Of a DNA stretch of 64,000 bases, positions 18,452-27,002 are shown piece after piece (position 1 is the stretch's first letter; each line of letters opens with the position of its first letter). The position numbers and the translations under genes were made by a program. The stretch lies in the NCBI GenBank assembly GCA_964611145.1, contig CAZSYM010000005.1:37029-101028 (forward strand), read 5' to 3'. The notes below the pieces were generated by a model, which made no database searches, was not told the origin of the DNA, and worked only from the letters and a program-made list of their open reading frames with translations. The stretch comes from WFQV01 sp964611145. Lineage in GTDB: Bacteria; Bacteroidota; Ignavibacteria; Ignavibacteriales; Melioribacteraceae.

Positions 18452-19849
18452 TTACAAATCACGGGAGCATTCCCGTTCCACATCTTCTATACTTTTAGGA
18501 ATAAGTTTTTTACCCAGAACCTTACTGCCATTTTCGGTAACCAGCACATTGTCCTCAATCCTTATTCCGCCGAAGTTCCGATATTCATTGACCTTCGCAT
18601 AGTTAATAAAATCGGAAAATTTATTTTGACTTTCCCACAAATCTATAAGTTGGGGAATAAAATAAATACCGGGTTCTACGGTTATCACGTGTCCTGCTTC
18701 CAATTTTTTCGCAAAGCGGAGATAACCGAGTCCGAACTGTTCGCTGCGTCGGGTTTCATTGTCATATCCCACGAAATTTTCTCCCAATCCTTCCATGTCG
18801 TGTACATCCAATCCCAACATGTGTCCGAGTCCATGCGGGAAAAAGAGAGCATACGCGCCTTTCCGAACGGCTTCGGAGGTGTCTCCTTTCATCAGCCCGA
18901 TTGCTTTCAGATGCTCCGTAATCACGCTTGCGGCTTTCAGATGAACATCGCGGAATTTAACTCCCGGCTTCATTGTTCCTATTGCGGCGATTTGTGCTTC
19001 GAGTACCGCCGTGTAAATCTCTTTTTGTTTTTCTGTAAATTTCCCGCTCACCGGCAGCGTGCGAGTGATGTCGCTGGCATAATGAAGCATTGATTCCGCC
19101 CCCGAATCCAAGACCGCAATATCGCCTTCCCGCATTAAATTTTCGTGGCTGTGATTGTGTAACGTTTCCCCATGAACGGAAAAAATAATCGGGAAGGAAA
19201 CACCGTTACCGCGCTGCAGAGCGATTCCCTCCAATGCACCGTAAATCTCCCGTTCATAAATTCCGGGGCGTAGCATTTTCATGGCGGTAAGATACATTTC
19301 ATAACTAATATCCAACGCCTTCTCTATCTCCTCGATTTCTTCCGGCGCTTTGATAATTCTTAAAGAAACAATCGCCTCGATTAAATCCGTCGAGACGTAA
19401 TCGGAAAGCTTGTGCGTCTTTATTCCAAGCAGTTTTTCCAATTCGATTTTCGTTTCTCCACGATACGGCGGAGGAAAATGAATACGCCTCCCCGCGGAAA
19501 TATTTTTTTTCAAATATTCTTCGAGTTCCGAATATGCAAGCGCTTCATCAATTCCCGACAGAGACGCTTTCTCCTTTAGTGTAAGATCTGGTCCCATCCA
19601 AATTATATCGTCCACTTCTCTTTCGTTCCCGAACAGAAAAGATTCGCCGCTGTCAATATCGATTACTCCCGCCAAATCGGGCTCATCAATACCGAAAAAA
19701 TAAAGGAAATTACTGTCCTGCCTGAATTTATAAGTATTTCCGCCATAATTCATAGGGGCTTCGCCGTTTCCCAAAAAAAGAACAATTCCCGACGAGAGTT
19801 TTTCTATCAATTTTTTTCTTCGCTCGATGTAAATCTTTTTGTCAAACAT
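18452..19849 (-). CDS. pepP: Xaa-Pro aminopeptidase (M24B)
   Basis: Metallopeptidase that removes N-terminal residues preceding proline. 465 residues: N-terminal AMP_N domain with NFLYFFGIDEPDLAGV, then the pita-bread catalytic domain. Metal ligands are visible in VLDSGAE..ASDITRT (two Asp), FFPHGLGHMLGLDVHD (His), TVEPGIYFIP (Glu) and IRIEDNVLVT (Glu). The ATG has GGAG at suitable spacing. First gene of the long minus-strand run and divergent from the tetR-like gene. Confidence 0.93.
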   Translation of the reverse strand: MFDKKIYIERRKKLIEKLSSGIVLFLGNGEAPMNYGGNTYKFRQDSNFLYFFGIDEPDLAGVIDIDSGESFLFGNEREVDDIIWMGPDLTLKEKASLSGIDEALAYSELEEYLKKNISAGRRIHFPPPYRGETKIELEKLLGIKTHKLSDYVSTDLIEAIVSLRIIKAPEEIEEIEKALDISYEMYLTAMKMLRPGIYEREIYGALEGIALQRGNGVSFPIIFSVHGETLHNHSHENLMREGDIAVLDSGAESMLHYASDITRTLPVSGKFTEKQKEIYTAVLEAQIAAIGTMKPGVKFRDVHLKAASVITEHLKAIGLMKGDTSEAVRKGAYALFFPHGLGHMLGLDVHDMEGLGENFVGYDNETRRSEQFGLGYLRFAKKLEAGHVITVEPGIYFIPQLIDLWESQNKFSDFINYAKVNEYRNFGGIRIEDNVLVTENGSKVLGKKLIPKSIEDVERECSRDL

Positions 19850-19958
19850 TTTCGCTCCGAATTTTTCAAATTTTTCAATTCTGAAAAATATACTCTTTCG
19901 AGTTTACAAAAAAATTTTGGGAACAATTATCAACCTACTCCTTTCTTTACGATAACAA

Positions 19959-19987
19959 TTGACCTTTTCATTTACAATTCCTATTTT
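19959..19987 (+). promoter_or_regulatory. Promoter of the TetR-SIR2 operon
   Basis: TTGACC (19959-19964), 17 bp, TATTTT (19982-19987), the same form as the tRNA-fMet promoter. The predicted start lies near 19994, inside the inverted repeat that follows. Confidence 0.6.
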
Positions 19988-19990
19988 TAT

Positions 19991-20018
19991 GGAAACGAAA
20001 TAAACGAATTTGGTTTCC
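19991..20018 (+). promoter_or_regulatory. Inverted repeat, candidate TetR operator
   Basis: GGAAAC (19991-19996) and GTTTCC (20013-20018) form a perfect 6-bp inverted repeat with a 16-bp spacer, lying between the -10 box and the ATG at 20020. Position fits autorepression; binding is inferred only. Confidence 0.35.
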
Positions 20019-20019
20019 T

Positions 20020-20637
20020 ATGTATAGTGAAAAAGAAAAAATAATTTTAAGAGTTGCCGAAGACAGCTTTTTACATTATGGTTTTAAGAAAACCGGCGTT
20101 GATGCTATAGCAAATCGCTTGGGAATAAGTAAAAAAACCATTTACAAGTTTTTCCCCACAAAGGTCGATTTGTTAAACGCCGTTGTGGAGAATGTCAAGA
20201 CCCGTCTTTCTTCCGCGCTTGAAGAAGCGCTGACAATGCGCGGTAACGCCGTAGTGAAACTTTACCGCGTGGCGGAAATTGTTGCCGAACGCTCGAGCAA
20301 GATAACTCCGTTTTGGCTCGAGGACTTAAGATTAAACGTCCCCGAAACTTGGGAGGACATTGAAAAATTCCGCCGCGAGGTTTTCCAAAAGGAAATGATA
20401 GAATTAACCGAACGTGCAAAGAAAGAAGGATTGATAGTTAAAAAACCCACCGCCGTTATTCTGACGGTAATTCTTTCGGCAATCGAGGCGTCCGTTCACC
20501 CCGATTTTGTATTGAACAATAACCTTTCCGCGCGGGATTCCTTAAAACTTTCTCTGGAAATTGTCTTTGCGGGAATATTAACCGCCAAGGGTAAAAAGGC
20601 ATTTAAACAATTCGAAAAAGCAAAGCGGAAGAAATGA
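20020..20637 (+). CDS. TetR/AcrR family transcriptional regulator
   Basis: 205-residue regulator. The N-terminal helix-turn-helix is clear: KIILRVAEDSFLHYGFKKTGVDAIANRLGISKKTIYKFFPTKVDLLNAVV (written here in its parts: FLHYGFKKTGVDAIA, then GISKKTIYKFFPTK). The C-terminal ligand/dimer domain has no specific family signature. There is no clear Shine-Dalgarno before the ATG. Its stop overlaps the SIR2-domain gene by ATGA, so it probably controls that gene and itself. A candidate operator lies at 19991-20018. Confidence 0.9.
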   Translation: MYSEKEKIILRVAEDSFLHYGFKKTGVDAIANRLGISKKTIYKFFPTKVDLLNAVVENVKTRLSSALEEALTMRGNAVVKLYRVAEIVAERSSKITPFWLEDLRLNVPETWEDIEKFRREVFQKEMIELTERAKKEGLIVKKPTAVILTVILSAIEASVHPDFVLNNNLSARDSLKLSLEIVFAGILTAKGKKAFKQFEKAKRKK

Positions 20638-21761
20638 CGGACTCGAAACCTAAGAAATATTTCATTCAATATCCGCCGAAGCGGGATATACTTTTCGTTT
20701 TCGGCGCCGGAGCCTCGCATCCCGACGGCGTCCCGCTTCAAAAGGAAATCCTTCCGCTTATAATGGACGGCGGGATAGAAGAAATAAATACGAGCGAAAT
20801 CGGAAAGGAAGTAATCGAATTTATTAAAGAGAATTTTACAACCGACACCAAGGGCTGTTACCCCAAGCCGGAAGCGGTATTCGGCTTCCTCGATTATTTT
20901 ATTCACCAAAACGAAAGCCTAAGTGCAAAATACCCCAATTCCCGCCTGAGAAAAATAAAAGAGTATTTCATTAAACTGATACACTTCGTCGTGGATTACA
21001 GAACCGGAAAAGGAAGCCGATATTACAGACTTTTTTGGGAAGCGGTGCAGAAATACAATTCCAACATCTCAATAATCACCCTTAATTACGATACTTTGTT
21101 GGAGCAGGCTTTCGATTTTCTTTTCGAAGATTTCGGATACATTGATTATTGCGTCGATTTTATGAATTACGTGAAGGACGAAAAATTAAAACGATTCAAT
21201 TTTTGGATTGACCCGCGCAAGCCTGTTCCTCTGAAGAACGAAAACAAACCGGTTGCCATAAAGATTCTGAAATTGCACGGAAGCCTCAATTGGAAATACT
21301 GTAATTGTTGCAATCAAACCCTTTTGACTCCCTGGGATAGGAAAATAGATTTGAACCGCGGAAAGTTTCTCGGCTATACTTATCCCGAAAATATTGAATA
21401 CGAATATGTTTGCCCTTTGGACGGAACGGACTTCGAAACCTTGATTGTTCCCCCTTCCTATTACAAGGAACTAACCCACAATGTGATTCTCTCCCTCATG
21501 ACAGAAGCCGGTAAGGAAATTCGCTCCGCCAAAAAGATAGTTTTTATCGGCTATTCCCTTTCCGATGCGGATATTCATATCAAGGCGCTTTTCAAAAAGC
21601 ATCTTTCGGAATCGCATGAAATAACGGTTATTAATCCGAAGAACCCCGACCTTTTGAAAATGAAATACGCCGCCCTTTCGAAAAACGTAAGATACTGCGA
21701 AAAGACTTTCCAGGAATTGGTCGGCGACGTTCGTTTTCTGAAAGAGATTCTCACGACTTGA
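20634..21761 (+). CDS. SIR2-like domain protein
   Basis: 375 residues with a SIR2_2-type NAD-binding fold. Visible motifs: GAGAS at 24-28 followed by DGVP (the sirtuin GAGxSxxxGxP loop), TLNYDTLLEQAF at 149-160 with the conserved Asn151, LKLHGSLNW at 212-220 with the likely catalytic His215, and GYSLSDAD at 306-313. Cysteines 223, 225, 226 and 260 could make a zinc site but the spacing is not the classical CxxC pair. Such domains hydrolyse NAD+ in several antiphage systems (ThsA, DSR, SIR2-APAZ) and also occur in house-keeping proteins. Here there is no APAZ, STALD, TIR or nuclease partner; the only partner is the overlapping TetR gene. NADase activity is inference. Confidence 0.82.
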   Translation: MTDSKPKKYFIQYPPKRDILFVFGAGASHPDGVPLQKEILPLIMDGGIEEINTSEIGKEVIEFIKENFTTDTKGCYPKPEAVFGFLDYFIHQNESLSAKYPNSRLRKIKEYFIKLIHFVVDYRTGKGSRYYRLFWEAVQKYNSNISIITLNYDTLLEQAFDFLFEDFGYIDYCVDFMNYVKDEKLKRFNFWIDPRKPVPLKNENKPVAIKILKLHGSLNWKYCNCCNQTLLTPWDRKIDLNRGKFLGYTYPENIEYEYVCPLDGTDFETLIVPPSYYKELTHNVILSLMTEAGKEIRSAKKIVFIGYSLSDADIHIKALFKKHLSESHEITVINPKNPDLLKMKYAALSKNVRYCEKTFQELVGDVRFLKEILTT

Positions 21762-21786
21762 TATTTTAAAAACAATGCTCTATTTT
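21758..21786 (+). promoter_or_regulatory. Promoter of the PadR-family gene
   Basis: TTGATA (21758-21763), 17 bp, TATTTT (21781-21786). The -35 box overlaps the SIR2 gene's stop. The start would be near 21793, inside the palindrome. Confidence 0.6.
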
Positions 21787-21798
21787 TGTAGCACTACA
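21787..21798 (+). promoter_or_regulatory. Palindromic operator candidate for the PadR regulator
   Basis: TGTAG-CA-CTACA is a perfect inverted repeat that begins immediately after the -10 box and covers the predicted start site. PadR proteins bind short TGT..ACA-type palindromes over their own promoters, so autorepression is likely. Confidence 0.5.
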
Positions 21799-21817
21799 AT
21801 TCGATAGGGGAAAAGAA

Positions 21818-22405
21818 ATGCTTTCAAAATCTTCGGTAATAATACTCGGTTTTCTACACGAGGGAGACAAAAACCCATATGAAATAGTTCGCCTTTATAA
21901 GGAATTAGGAATGTCTCGCTGGTTTAAGATTGCCGAATCAACAATTTATGCGGCTGTCTCCAAGCTCGAAGAAAAGGGTTTCATAAAAGGAAAAACAGTA
22001 GAGCAGGATGCCTTGCCTCAAAAAACAATTTATTCCATTACCCCCGAGGGAGAAACGGAATTGAAAAGAGCTGTTTTATATTACTTAGACGAATGGGGAA
22101 GCGAAACATCAAAATTTGAAATCGGTATTCTGCTCATAGACACTCTTAGCAAAGACGAAATCCTTAAGAAATTGAAGAAAAAATTAGGCGAGCTCGATAA
22201 AACTTTTTACGAAGTCAAGCGCCATATTCTTAACCTCGAGAGAAGCTCTCCCCCCGTCCCTTTTTCTACAATGGCGGTTTTCAAACACAAGTATCATACT
22301 CTGGACGCTGAACGGAAAACCATTAACGATCTTATTCGCGTATTGAACACTCGCAGGGGACGCAAACCGAACCGAACGGCTTTCGATTTACGAATCAATG
22401 AGTAA
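21818..22405 (+). CDS. PadR family transcriptional regulator
   Basis: 195-residue regulator. N-terminal winged helix (residues ~1-85) with the family wording ILGFLHEGDKNPYEIVR, the wing-helix segment AESTIYAAVSKLEEKGFIKG, and YSITPEGETELKRAV. The C-terminal half is a helical Vir_act_alpha_C-like dimerisation region, ending in a basic tail. ATG preceded by AGGGGAAAAG. No obvious target gene besides itself; the next gene is convergent. Confidence 0.9.
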   Translation: MLSKSSVIILGFLHEGDKNPYEIVRLYKELGMSRWFKIAESTIYAAVSKLEEKGFIKGKTVEQDALPQKTIYSITPEGETELKRAVLYYLDEWGSETSKFEIGILLIDTLSKDEILKKLKKKLGELDKTFYEVKRHILNLERSSPPVPFSTMAVFKHKYHTLDAERKTINDLIRVLNTRRGRKPNRTAFDLRINE

Positions 22406-22468
22406 ATTATCACAAAGCAATCTGTACTAACGGAACGTTCCCCCTTCTTTCAATTCAGACCTGTTAGT

Positions 22469-23140
22469 TTAGCTTTCGATTCTTACCTCAATTTTGGGTA
22501 AGTTATCCACGTACGCCTCTATAACGTCACCGGGAATTGCTTTCCCCACTCCCGCCGGAGTGCCCGTAAATATTAGGTCTCCCGCTTCGAGTGTCATTTT
22601 CGACGAGATATATCGCACGATTTCCACCGGTTTAAATATCATATTTTTCAATCTCGAATCCTGCCGAATTTCCGAATTGAGTTTTAAAACAATTCGTTCT
22701 TCGAAGGAAGGAACGAACGTTTCGGTGGAAAGGAAATCCCCTACGACGGCAGAACCGTCAAAAACTTTCGCCAATGTCCACGGATGTCCCTTTGCTTTCA
22801 ATTCGTCCTGAATGTCCCTCAACGTCATGTCCAAACCCACGGCATATCCTCCTATCGCCGCCTCCGATTCGGAAATATCGGCATTCTTGATTGTTTTCGT
22901 GATTAACAAAACCAATTCGGCTTCGTAATGTAAATTTTCGGAGTATGGCGGATGAAAGAGCGTCCCGCCGCTTTTTATCATTACCGATGCAGGCTTAAGG
23001 AAAATCAACGGGAAAGGGGGGACTTCGTTGCCAAGCTCCTTTGCATGCGCCACGTAATTTCTTCCCACGCAAACAATTTTCCCCACCTCAAGGCTTTCCC
23101 CTTTATCCTTGACAAAAACTCTTTTTGAAAGTGTTGCCAT
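22469..23140 (-). CDS. Fumarylacetoacetate hydrolase (FAH) family protein
   Basis: 223-residue single-domain FAH-family enzyme. The core is clear: GKIVCVGRNYVAHAKELGNEVP near the N terminus, the metal-binding ExE in LHYEAELVLLI, GYAVGLDMTLRDIQ, KVFDGSAVVGDF, and the C-terminal LIFTGTPAGVGKAIPGD. This subgroup covers acylpyruvases and oxaloacetate decarboxylases/tautomerases (FAHD1-like). The exact substrate cannot be read from the sequence. Monocistronic, convergent with the PadR gene. Confidence 0.88.
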   Translation of the reverse strand: MATLSKRVFVKDKGESLEVGKIVCVGRNYVAHAKELGNEVPPFPLIFLKPASVMIKSGGTLFHPPYSENLHYEAELVLLITKTIKNADISESEAAIGGYAVGLDMTLRDIQDELKAKGHPWTLAKVFDGSAVVGDFLSTETFVPSFEERIVLKLNSEIRQDSRLKNMIFKPVEIVRYISSKMTLEAGDLIFTGTPAGVGKAIPGDVIEAYVDNLPKIEVRIES

Positions 23141-23378
23141 AAGTTAATGCTCCATAAAATTCAGTGTTGATTTTTTCAACGCTCCCGCTATGTTTATGAT
23201 TTGCTATTTTGTTCTGTCTTTGGTAAGCTACAATTTTTAAAGGAAAATTCAAAATTTTTAACACGGCACTTGAAAGCGATTTCTCTTTCTTCCATTTTGT
23301 ATTTGAATTTACAAAGAAAAAAATTAAGTTTATTTTTTATTAATATTCACCAAAGAGCAAAAAGGAGCGTCTTCGGAA

Positions 23379-24809
23379 ATGGAAAGCAAAGACATGCCTC
23401 CCGCCGAATTGAGAGATGCATTTGAAGATATCGGAAAGTTTGCATTCGAATATTTTTCCAACATCGAAAATTTCGACGTGGTACCAAAGATTAAACCGGG
23501 CGAGATAAAAAAGCGTTTGCCGAAAACTATTCCCGAAAAAGGGGAAGATATAAAAAAAATTCTTAGCGACTTCGAAAACATTATTCTGCCGGGTGTTACG
23601 CATTGGAATCATCCCGGCTTTCATGCTTATTTCAATTCGAATTCCAGCGGTCCCGGTATAATCGCCGAGTCGCTAAGCGCCGTTCTGAATCAAAACGGAA
23701 TGATTTGGAAAACATCCCCAGCCTCTGCGGAATTGGAAGAAATCGTGCTTGAATGGTTCCGAGAGTTATTGGGATTTTCCAAAGAATTCACGGGCATTAT
23801 TTACGACACTGCATCCGTTAGCTCCATGCATGCGCTTGCCGCCGCACGGGAAAAAAGCGGTATCGCAGTGAGAACAAAGGGACTAAGCGGCTTTCGCTTG
23901 GCGCTTTACGCTTCCGAACACGCTCATTCGTCGATCGAAAAAGGAGCGATTACGCTCGGAATAGGTTTGGAAAACGTCCGTAAAATACCCGTCAACAATC
24001 GCTTCGAGATGATTCCCGAAAAACTGGAAGAACAGATAATAAAAGACAAAAAGGAAGGATTTAAACCTTTTGCCGTCGTGGCGACAATCGGCACAACATC
24101 CACTACAAGCGTTGATCCCGTAAGAGAAATAGCCGAGGTATGCAAGAAAGAAAATCTTTGGTTGCATGTGGACGCCGCTTATGCGGGACCCACCGCAATG
24201 CTGCCGGAGATGAAAAAATTTTTTGACGGCGTGGAAAGTGCCGATTCTATTGTGGTTAATCCCCATAAGTGGCTTTTTACCCCGATAGATTTAAGCGTTC
24301 TGTTTATTAAGGATTTCGATTTATTGCGCCGAGCTTTCAGCCTCGTTCCCGAGTATCTGAAAACTCACGAAGATAACGAAGTCATTAACTACATGGACTA
24401 CGGGCTTCAATTGGGAAGGCGCTTTCGTTCCTTAAAACTATGGTTCATTTTGCGGTATTTCGGTCGGGAAGGTCTGCAAAATATTTTGAGAGAACACTTA
24501 CGGCTTGCAAAACTCTTTGAAAAGATGATAGAAGAAAGCCCCCGCTTCGAAAGGCTTGCCCCCGTTCACTTTTCAACGGTTTGTTTCCGCGCATTGAAGA
24601 AAAATGCAAATGAAGAAGAATTAAACACATTGAATTCCCATCTCTTGGATTCGATAAACGCGCGAGGGAAAATATTTCTTTCCCATACCAAACTGAACGG
24701 CAAGTTCACTTTGAGATTTGTCGCCTCTTCCCTCAGGACCGAAGAACGGCATGTTAGGAAAGCATGGGAGATAATCAACGAGGAATATGAGAAAATTTTC
24801 GAAACTTGA
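23379..24809 (+). CDS. Aromatic-L-amino-acid decarboxylase family, PLP-dependent
   Basis: 476-residue group II decarboxylase. PLP residues are all visible: Lys297 in NPHKWLF (Schiff base), Asp265 in HVDAAYAG (pyridine nitrogen) and His183 in EHAHSSIEKG (stacks on the ring). N-terminal THWNHPGFHAYF and the substrate-region IWKTSPASAELE match the AADC branch rather than glutamate decarboxylase. It would turn Trp, Tyr, Phe or DOPA into amines plus CO2; actual substrate unknown. It is a single gene. Tryptophanase at 27537-28913 is another aromatic amino acid enzyme nearby but in a separate unit. Confidence 0.9.
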   Translation: MESKDMPPAELRDAFEDIGKFAFEYFSNIENFDVVPKIKPGEIKKRLPKTIPEKGEDIKKILSDFENIILPGVTHWNHPGFHAYFNSNSSGPGIIAESLSAVLNQNGMIWKTSPASAELEEIVLEWFRELLGFSKEFTGIIYDTASVSSMHALAAAREKSGIAVRTKGLSGFRLALYASEHAHSSIEKGAITLGIGLENVRKIPVNNRFEMIPEKLEEQIIKDKKEGFKPFAVVATIGTTSTTSVDPVREIAEVCKKENLWLHVDAAYAGPTAMLPEMKKFFDGVESADSIVVNPHKWLFTPIDLSVLFIKDFDLLRRAFSLVPEYLKTHEDNEVINYMDYGLQLGRRFRSLKLWFILRYFGREGLQNILREHLRLAKLFEKMIEESPRFERLAPVHFSTVCFRALKKNANEEELNTLNSHLLDSINARGKIFLSHTKLNGKFTLRFVASSLRTEERHVRKAWEIINEEYEKIFET

Positions 24810-24918
24810 CATGAATTTTTTACCGAGGACTCCCCCTTTCGGTTTGAATTTATTGAGCTAAATCAATATACTGTAATGATATTTATTAATTGTTTTTTCA
24901 ATAATGCAGAGGTAAAAA

Positions 24919-26163
24919 ATGTTTGATGAGAATTATAACTACACCGTTGTCGAAAGATTTCTGAAATATGTAAAGTATGACACGCAATCGGACGAAGATT
25001 CCGAAACCACTCCGAGCACGGAAAAGCAATTCGAATTGGCAAATGAATTGGTAAAAGAATTAAAAGAATTGGGATTGGAAGATGCCCACGTGGACGAAAA
25101 CTGTTACGTAATGGCAACCCTCCCCGCCAATACGGAAAAAGATGTGCCCGTGATAGGATTCATCGCGCATATCGATACCGCTCCGGCCGTATCGGGAGCG
25201 AACGTAAAACCCCAAATATTGAAAAATTATCAGGGTGGCGACATAACCCTGCCCAACGGGAAAGTTATTGCCGCCGAGCAAAATCCCGAGTTAAAAGACA
25301 TGATAGGCTTCGATATTATCCATACCGACGGCACCACTCTGTTGGGAGCGGACGATAAAGCCGGTATCGCCGAAATAATGGATGCATTGAATTATTTGGT
25401 AACACATCCCGAGGTAAAACACGGCACAATAAAAATCGGTTTCACACCGGACGAGGAAATCGGCCGTGGCGCGGACAAATTCGACGTGAAAAAATTCGGC
25501 GCCAAATATGCTTACACCATTGACGGCGGGACACGCGGCGAAGTTGAAACCGAGACTTTCAGTGCCGATGCCGTGAACATTACCTTCAACGGCAAAAATG
25601 TTCACCCCGGTTACGCCAAAGGGAAATTGGTAAATGCCATGAAAATAGCGGCTCATTTCATCGAAATGCTCCCGAAGGACAGACTTTCCCCCGAAACTAC
25701 GGAGGGACGCGAAGGTTATGTTCATCCCGTATTCTTGAGCGGTAACGAGGAAAAAACCGTTGTGAAATTCATTATCCGCGATTTCATCGATGAAAAATTG
25801 AAAGAGTACGAGGATTTTCTGAAAGAACTTTGCGAAAAAGCCGTAGCGGATTTCCCCGGTTCTTCTTTCGAGTTTGAAGTAATAGAGCAATATCGCAATA
25901 TGAAAAATGTGCTGAAAGAACACCCTCAGGTGGAAGAATACGCAATCGAAGCCATGAAGAGGCTCGGTATTACTCCAATTCAATCGGCAATCCGAGGCGG
26001 TACCGATGGAAGTCGCTTGAGCTACATGGGGCTTCCCACTCCCAATCTCTTTGCCGGAGGTCATAATTTCCACGCCGTAACCGAGTACGTAGCAATTCAG
26101 GATATGGAAGCCTCGGTTAAAAATATCGTTACGCTAATTCAGGTGTGGGAAGAAAAATCATAG
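24919..26163 (+). CDS. pepT: Peptidase T (tripeptidase)
   Basis: Zinc-dependent M20 aminopeptidase that removes the N-terminal residue of tripeptides in the cytoplasm. 414 residues, normal length. Metal and catalytic motifs: GFIAHIDTAPAVSG, LLGADDKAGIAE, TPDEEIGRGADKFD, YTIDGGTRGEVE, and the C-terminal AIRGGTDGSRLSYMGLPTPNLFAGGHNFH, here quoted in parts. The ATG is preceded by GAGGTAAAAA. Followed by a terminator. Confidence 0.96.
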   Translation: MFDENYNYTVVERFLKYVKYDTQSDEDSETTPSTEKQFELANELVKELKELGLEDAHVDENCYVMATLPANTEKDVPVIGFIAHIDTAPAVSGANVKPQILKNYQGGDITLPNGKVIAAEQNPELKDMIGFDIIHTDGTTLLGADDKAGIAEIMDALNYLVTHPEVKHGTIKIGFTPDEEIGRGADKFDVKKFGAKYAYTIDGGTRGEVETETFSADAVNITFNGKNVHPGYAKGKLVNAMKIAAHFIEMLPKDRLSPETTEGREGYVHPVFLSGNEEKTVVKFIIRDFIDEKLKEYEDFLKELCEKAVADFPGSSFEFEVIEQYRNMKNVLKEHPQVEEYAIEAMKRLGITPIQSAIRGGTDGSRLSYMGLPTPNLFAGGHNFHAVTEYVAIQDMEASVKNIVTLIQVWEEKS

Positions 26164-26171
26164 AAAAGCGT

Positions 26172-26995
26172 TTAGCCCCCTCGTTGAGAGGGGGCTTTTT
26201 TAAAAAATCTATATAAAAATGTAGTCATACCGAGGATGATGCCAAGCGTAAAAACGTTCCACGGATAATTTTGAGGTACCTTCCCCGAGAGGACATTCCC
26301 CGTTTCCGAAAAGNNNNNNNNNNNNNNNNNNNNNNNNNNNNNNNNNNNNNNNNNNNNNNNNNNNNNNNNNNNNNNNNNNNNNNNNNNNNNNNNNNNNNNN
26401 NNNNNNNNNNNNNCCACGGATAATTTTGAGGTACCTTCCCCGAGAGGACATTCCCCGTTTCCGAAAAGAAGGTGTAAAGAATCAACATAGCAGCAAGTAT
26501 TTCAAAAAGCCATTCGGTTCGGCTGAAAATTTTCCTCCCGAACCTTTCAGGGAAAAGTACAACAAGGACGGAAGCAATTATAAAGAATAACGCCACAATG
26601 GCAGGAGCGCTCCATGGCGCTATCCAAGGAGCGGGAATCAGAAAGAGAATATCCCAATCGGCGAAGCCATGAGGCCAGCCGAGGAACACTTCGAGCCAGA
26701 AATAATAGAACAAATCCCACACTCCGAAAATAAAAAAGAACACGGCTATTCTTTCCTTTATTGTTTTCGTTGAAAGTATGGAGACGGACACAAGCATCAG
26801 TATTGTCGCAAGCTCCCGGCCGATTTCAATCAAAGCGATTTTATCACTAATAATTTTCATGGGGAAAGCAAAGCCGTGCGGATAATATATTTTTCTTAAA
26901 TAAACCACAACGGCGGATTCCAAATACGCCATAGAAAAAGCAAAGACAAAACAGATTAAAAAAAGCACAATTTGATGTCGTTTGCTCCCGTCCAT
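26172..26995 (-). CDS. Multi-pass membrane protein, interrupted by a scaffold gap
   Basis: Unrecognised integral membrane protein with about six hydrophobic segments, including FLICFVFAFSMAYLESAVVVYL at the N terminus and a conserved-looking FWLEVFLGWPHGFADWD loop. The 100-N gap and a 55-bp duplicate split it into two frames. Removing the Ns and one copy (155 bp) leaves 669 bp, an uninterrupted 222-codon frame ending in the basic tail FFKKAPSQRGG. So the gene is intact in the organism; the break is an assembly artefact. It lies 7 bp downstream of the PsiE-like gene. Confidence 0.8.
26174..26201 (+). terminator. Rho-independent terminator of pepT
   Basis: Perfect 9-bp stem AGCCCCCTC/GAGGGGGCT with a 5-nt loop followed by a T run, 10 bp after the pepT stop. 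It overlaps the 3' end of the convergent membrane-protein gene. Confidence 0.9.
26259..26313. repeat. 55-bp contig-end copy, left of the gap
   Basis: Identical base for base to 26414-26468. It abuts the N run, so it is almost certainly the same genomic locus present at both contig ends. Confidence 0.95.
26314..26413. other. Scaffold gap of 100 Ns
   Basis: Exactly 100 Ns, the conventional unknown-length filler. Because the flanks share 55 identical bases, the true gap is most likely minus 55 bp (an unmerged overlap). Confidence 0.97.
26414..26468. repeat. 55-bp contig-end copy, right of the gap
   Basis: Second copy of the 26259-26313 sequence, starting immediately after the Ns. Confidence 0.95.
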
Positions 26996-27002
26996 TTTCC
27001 CG

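Noticed and set aside
22432..22441. GGAACGTTCC palindrome between padR and the FAH gene as a terminator
   Set aside because: No T run follows on either strand and the stem has no loop room; probably chance.
25291..26073. 260-codon open frame on the minus strand opposite pepT
   Set aside because: Antisense shadow of a full-length, motif-complete peptidase T; no start signal.
26172..26995. Reading the split membrane gene as a frameshifted pseudogene
   Set aside because: The break coincides exactly with the N gap and a 55-bp duplicate; collapsing the duplicate restores the frame.
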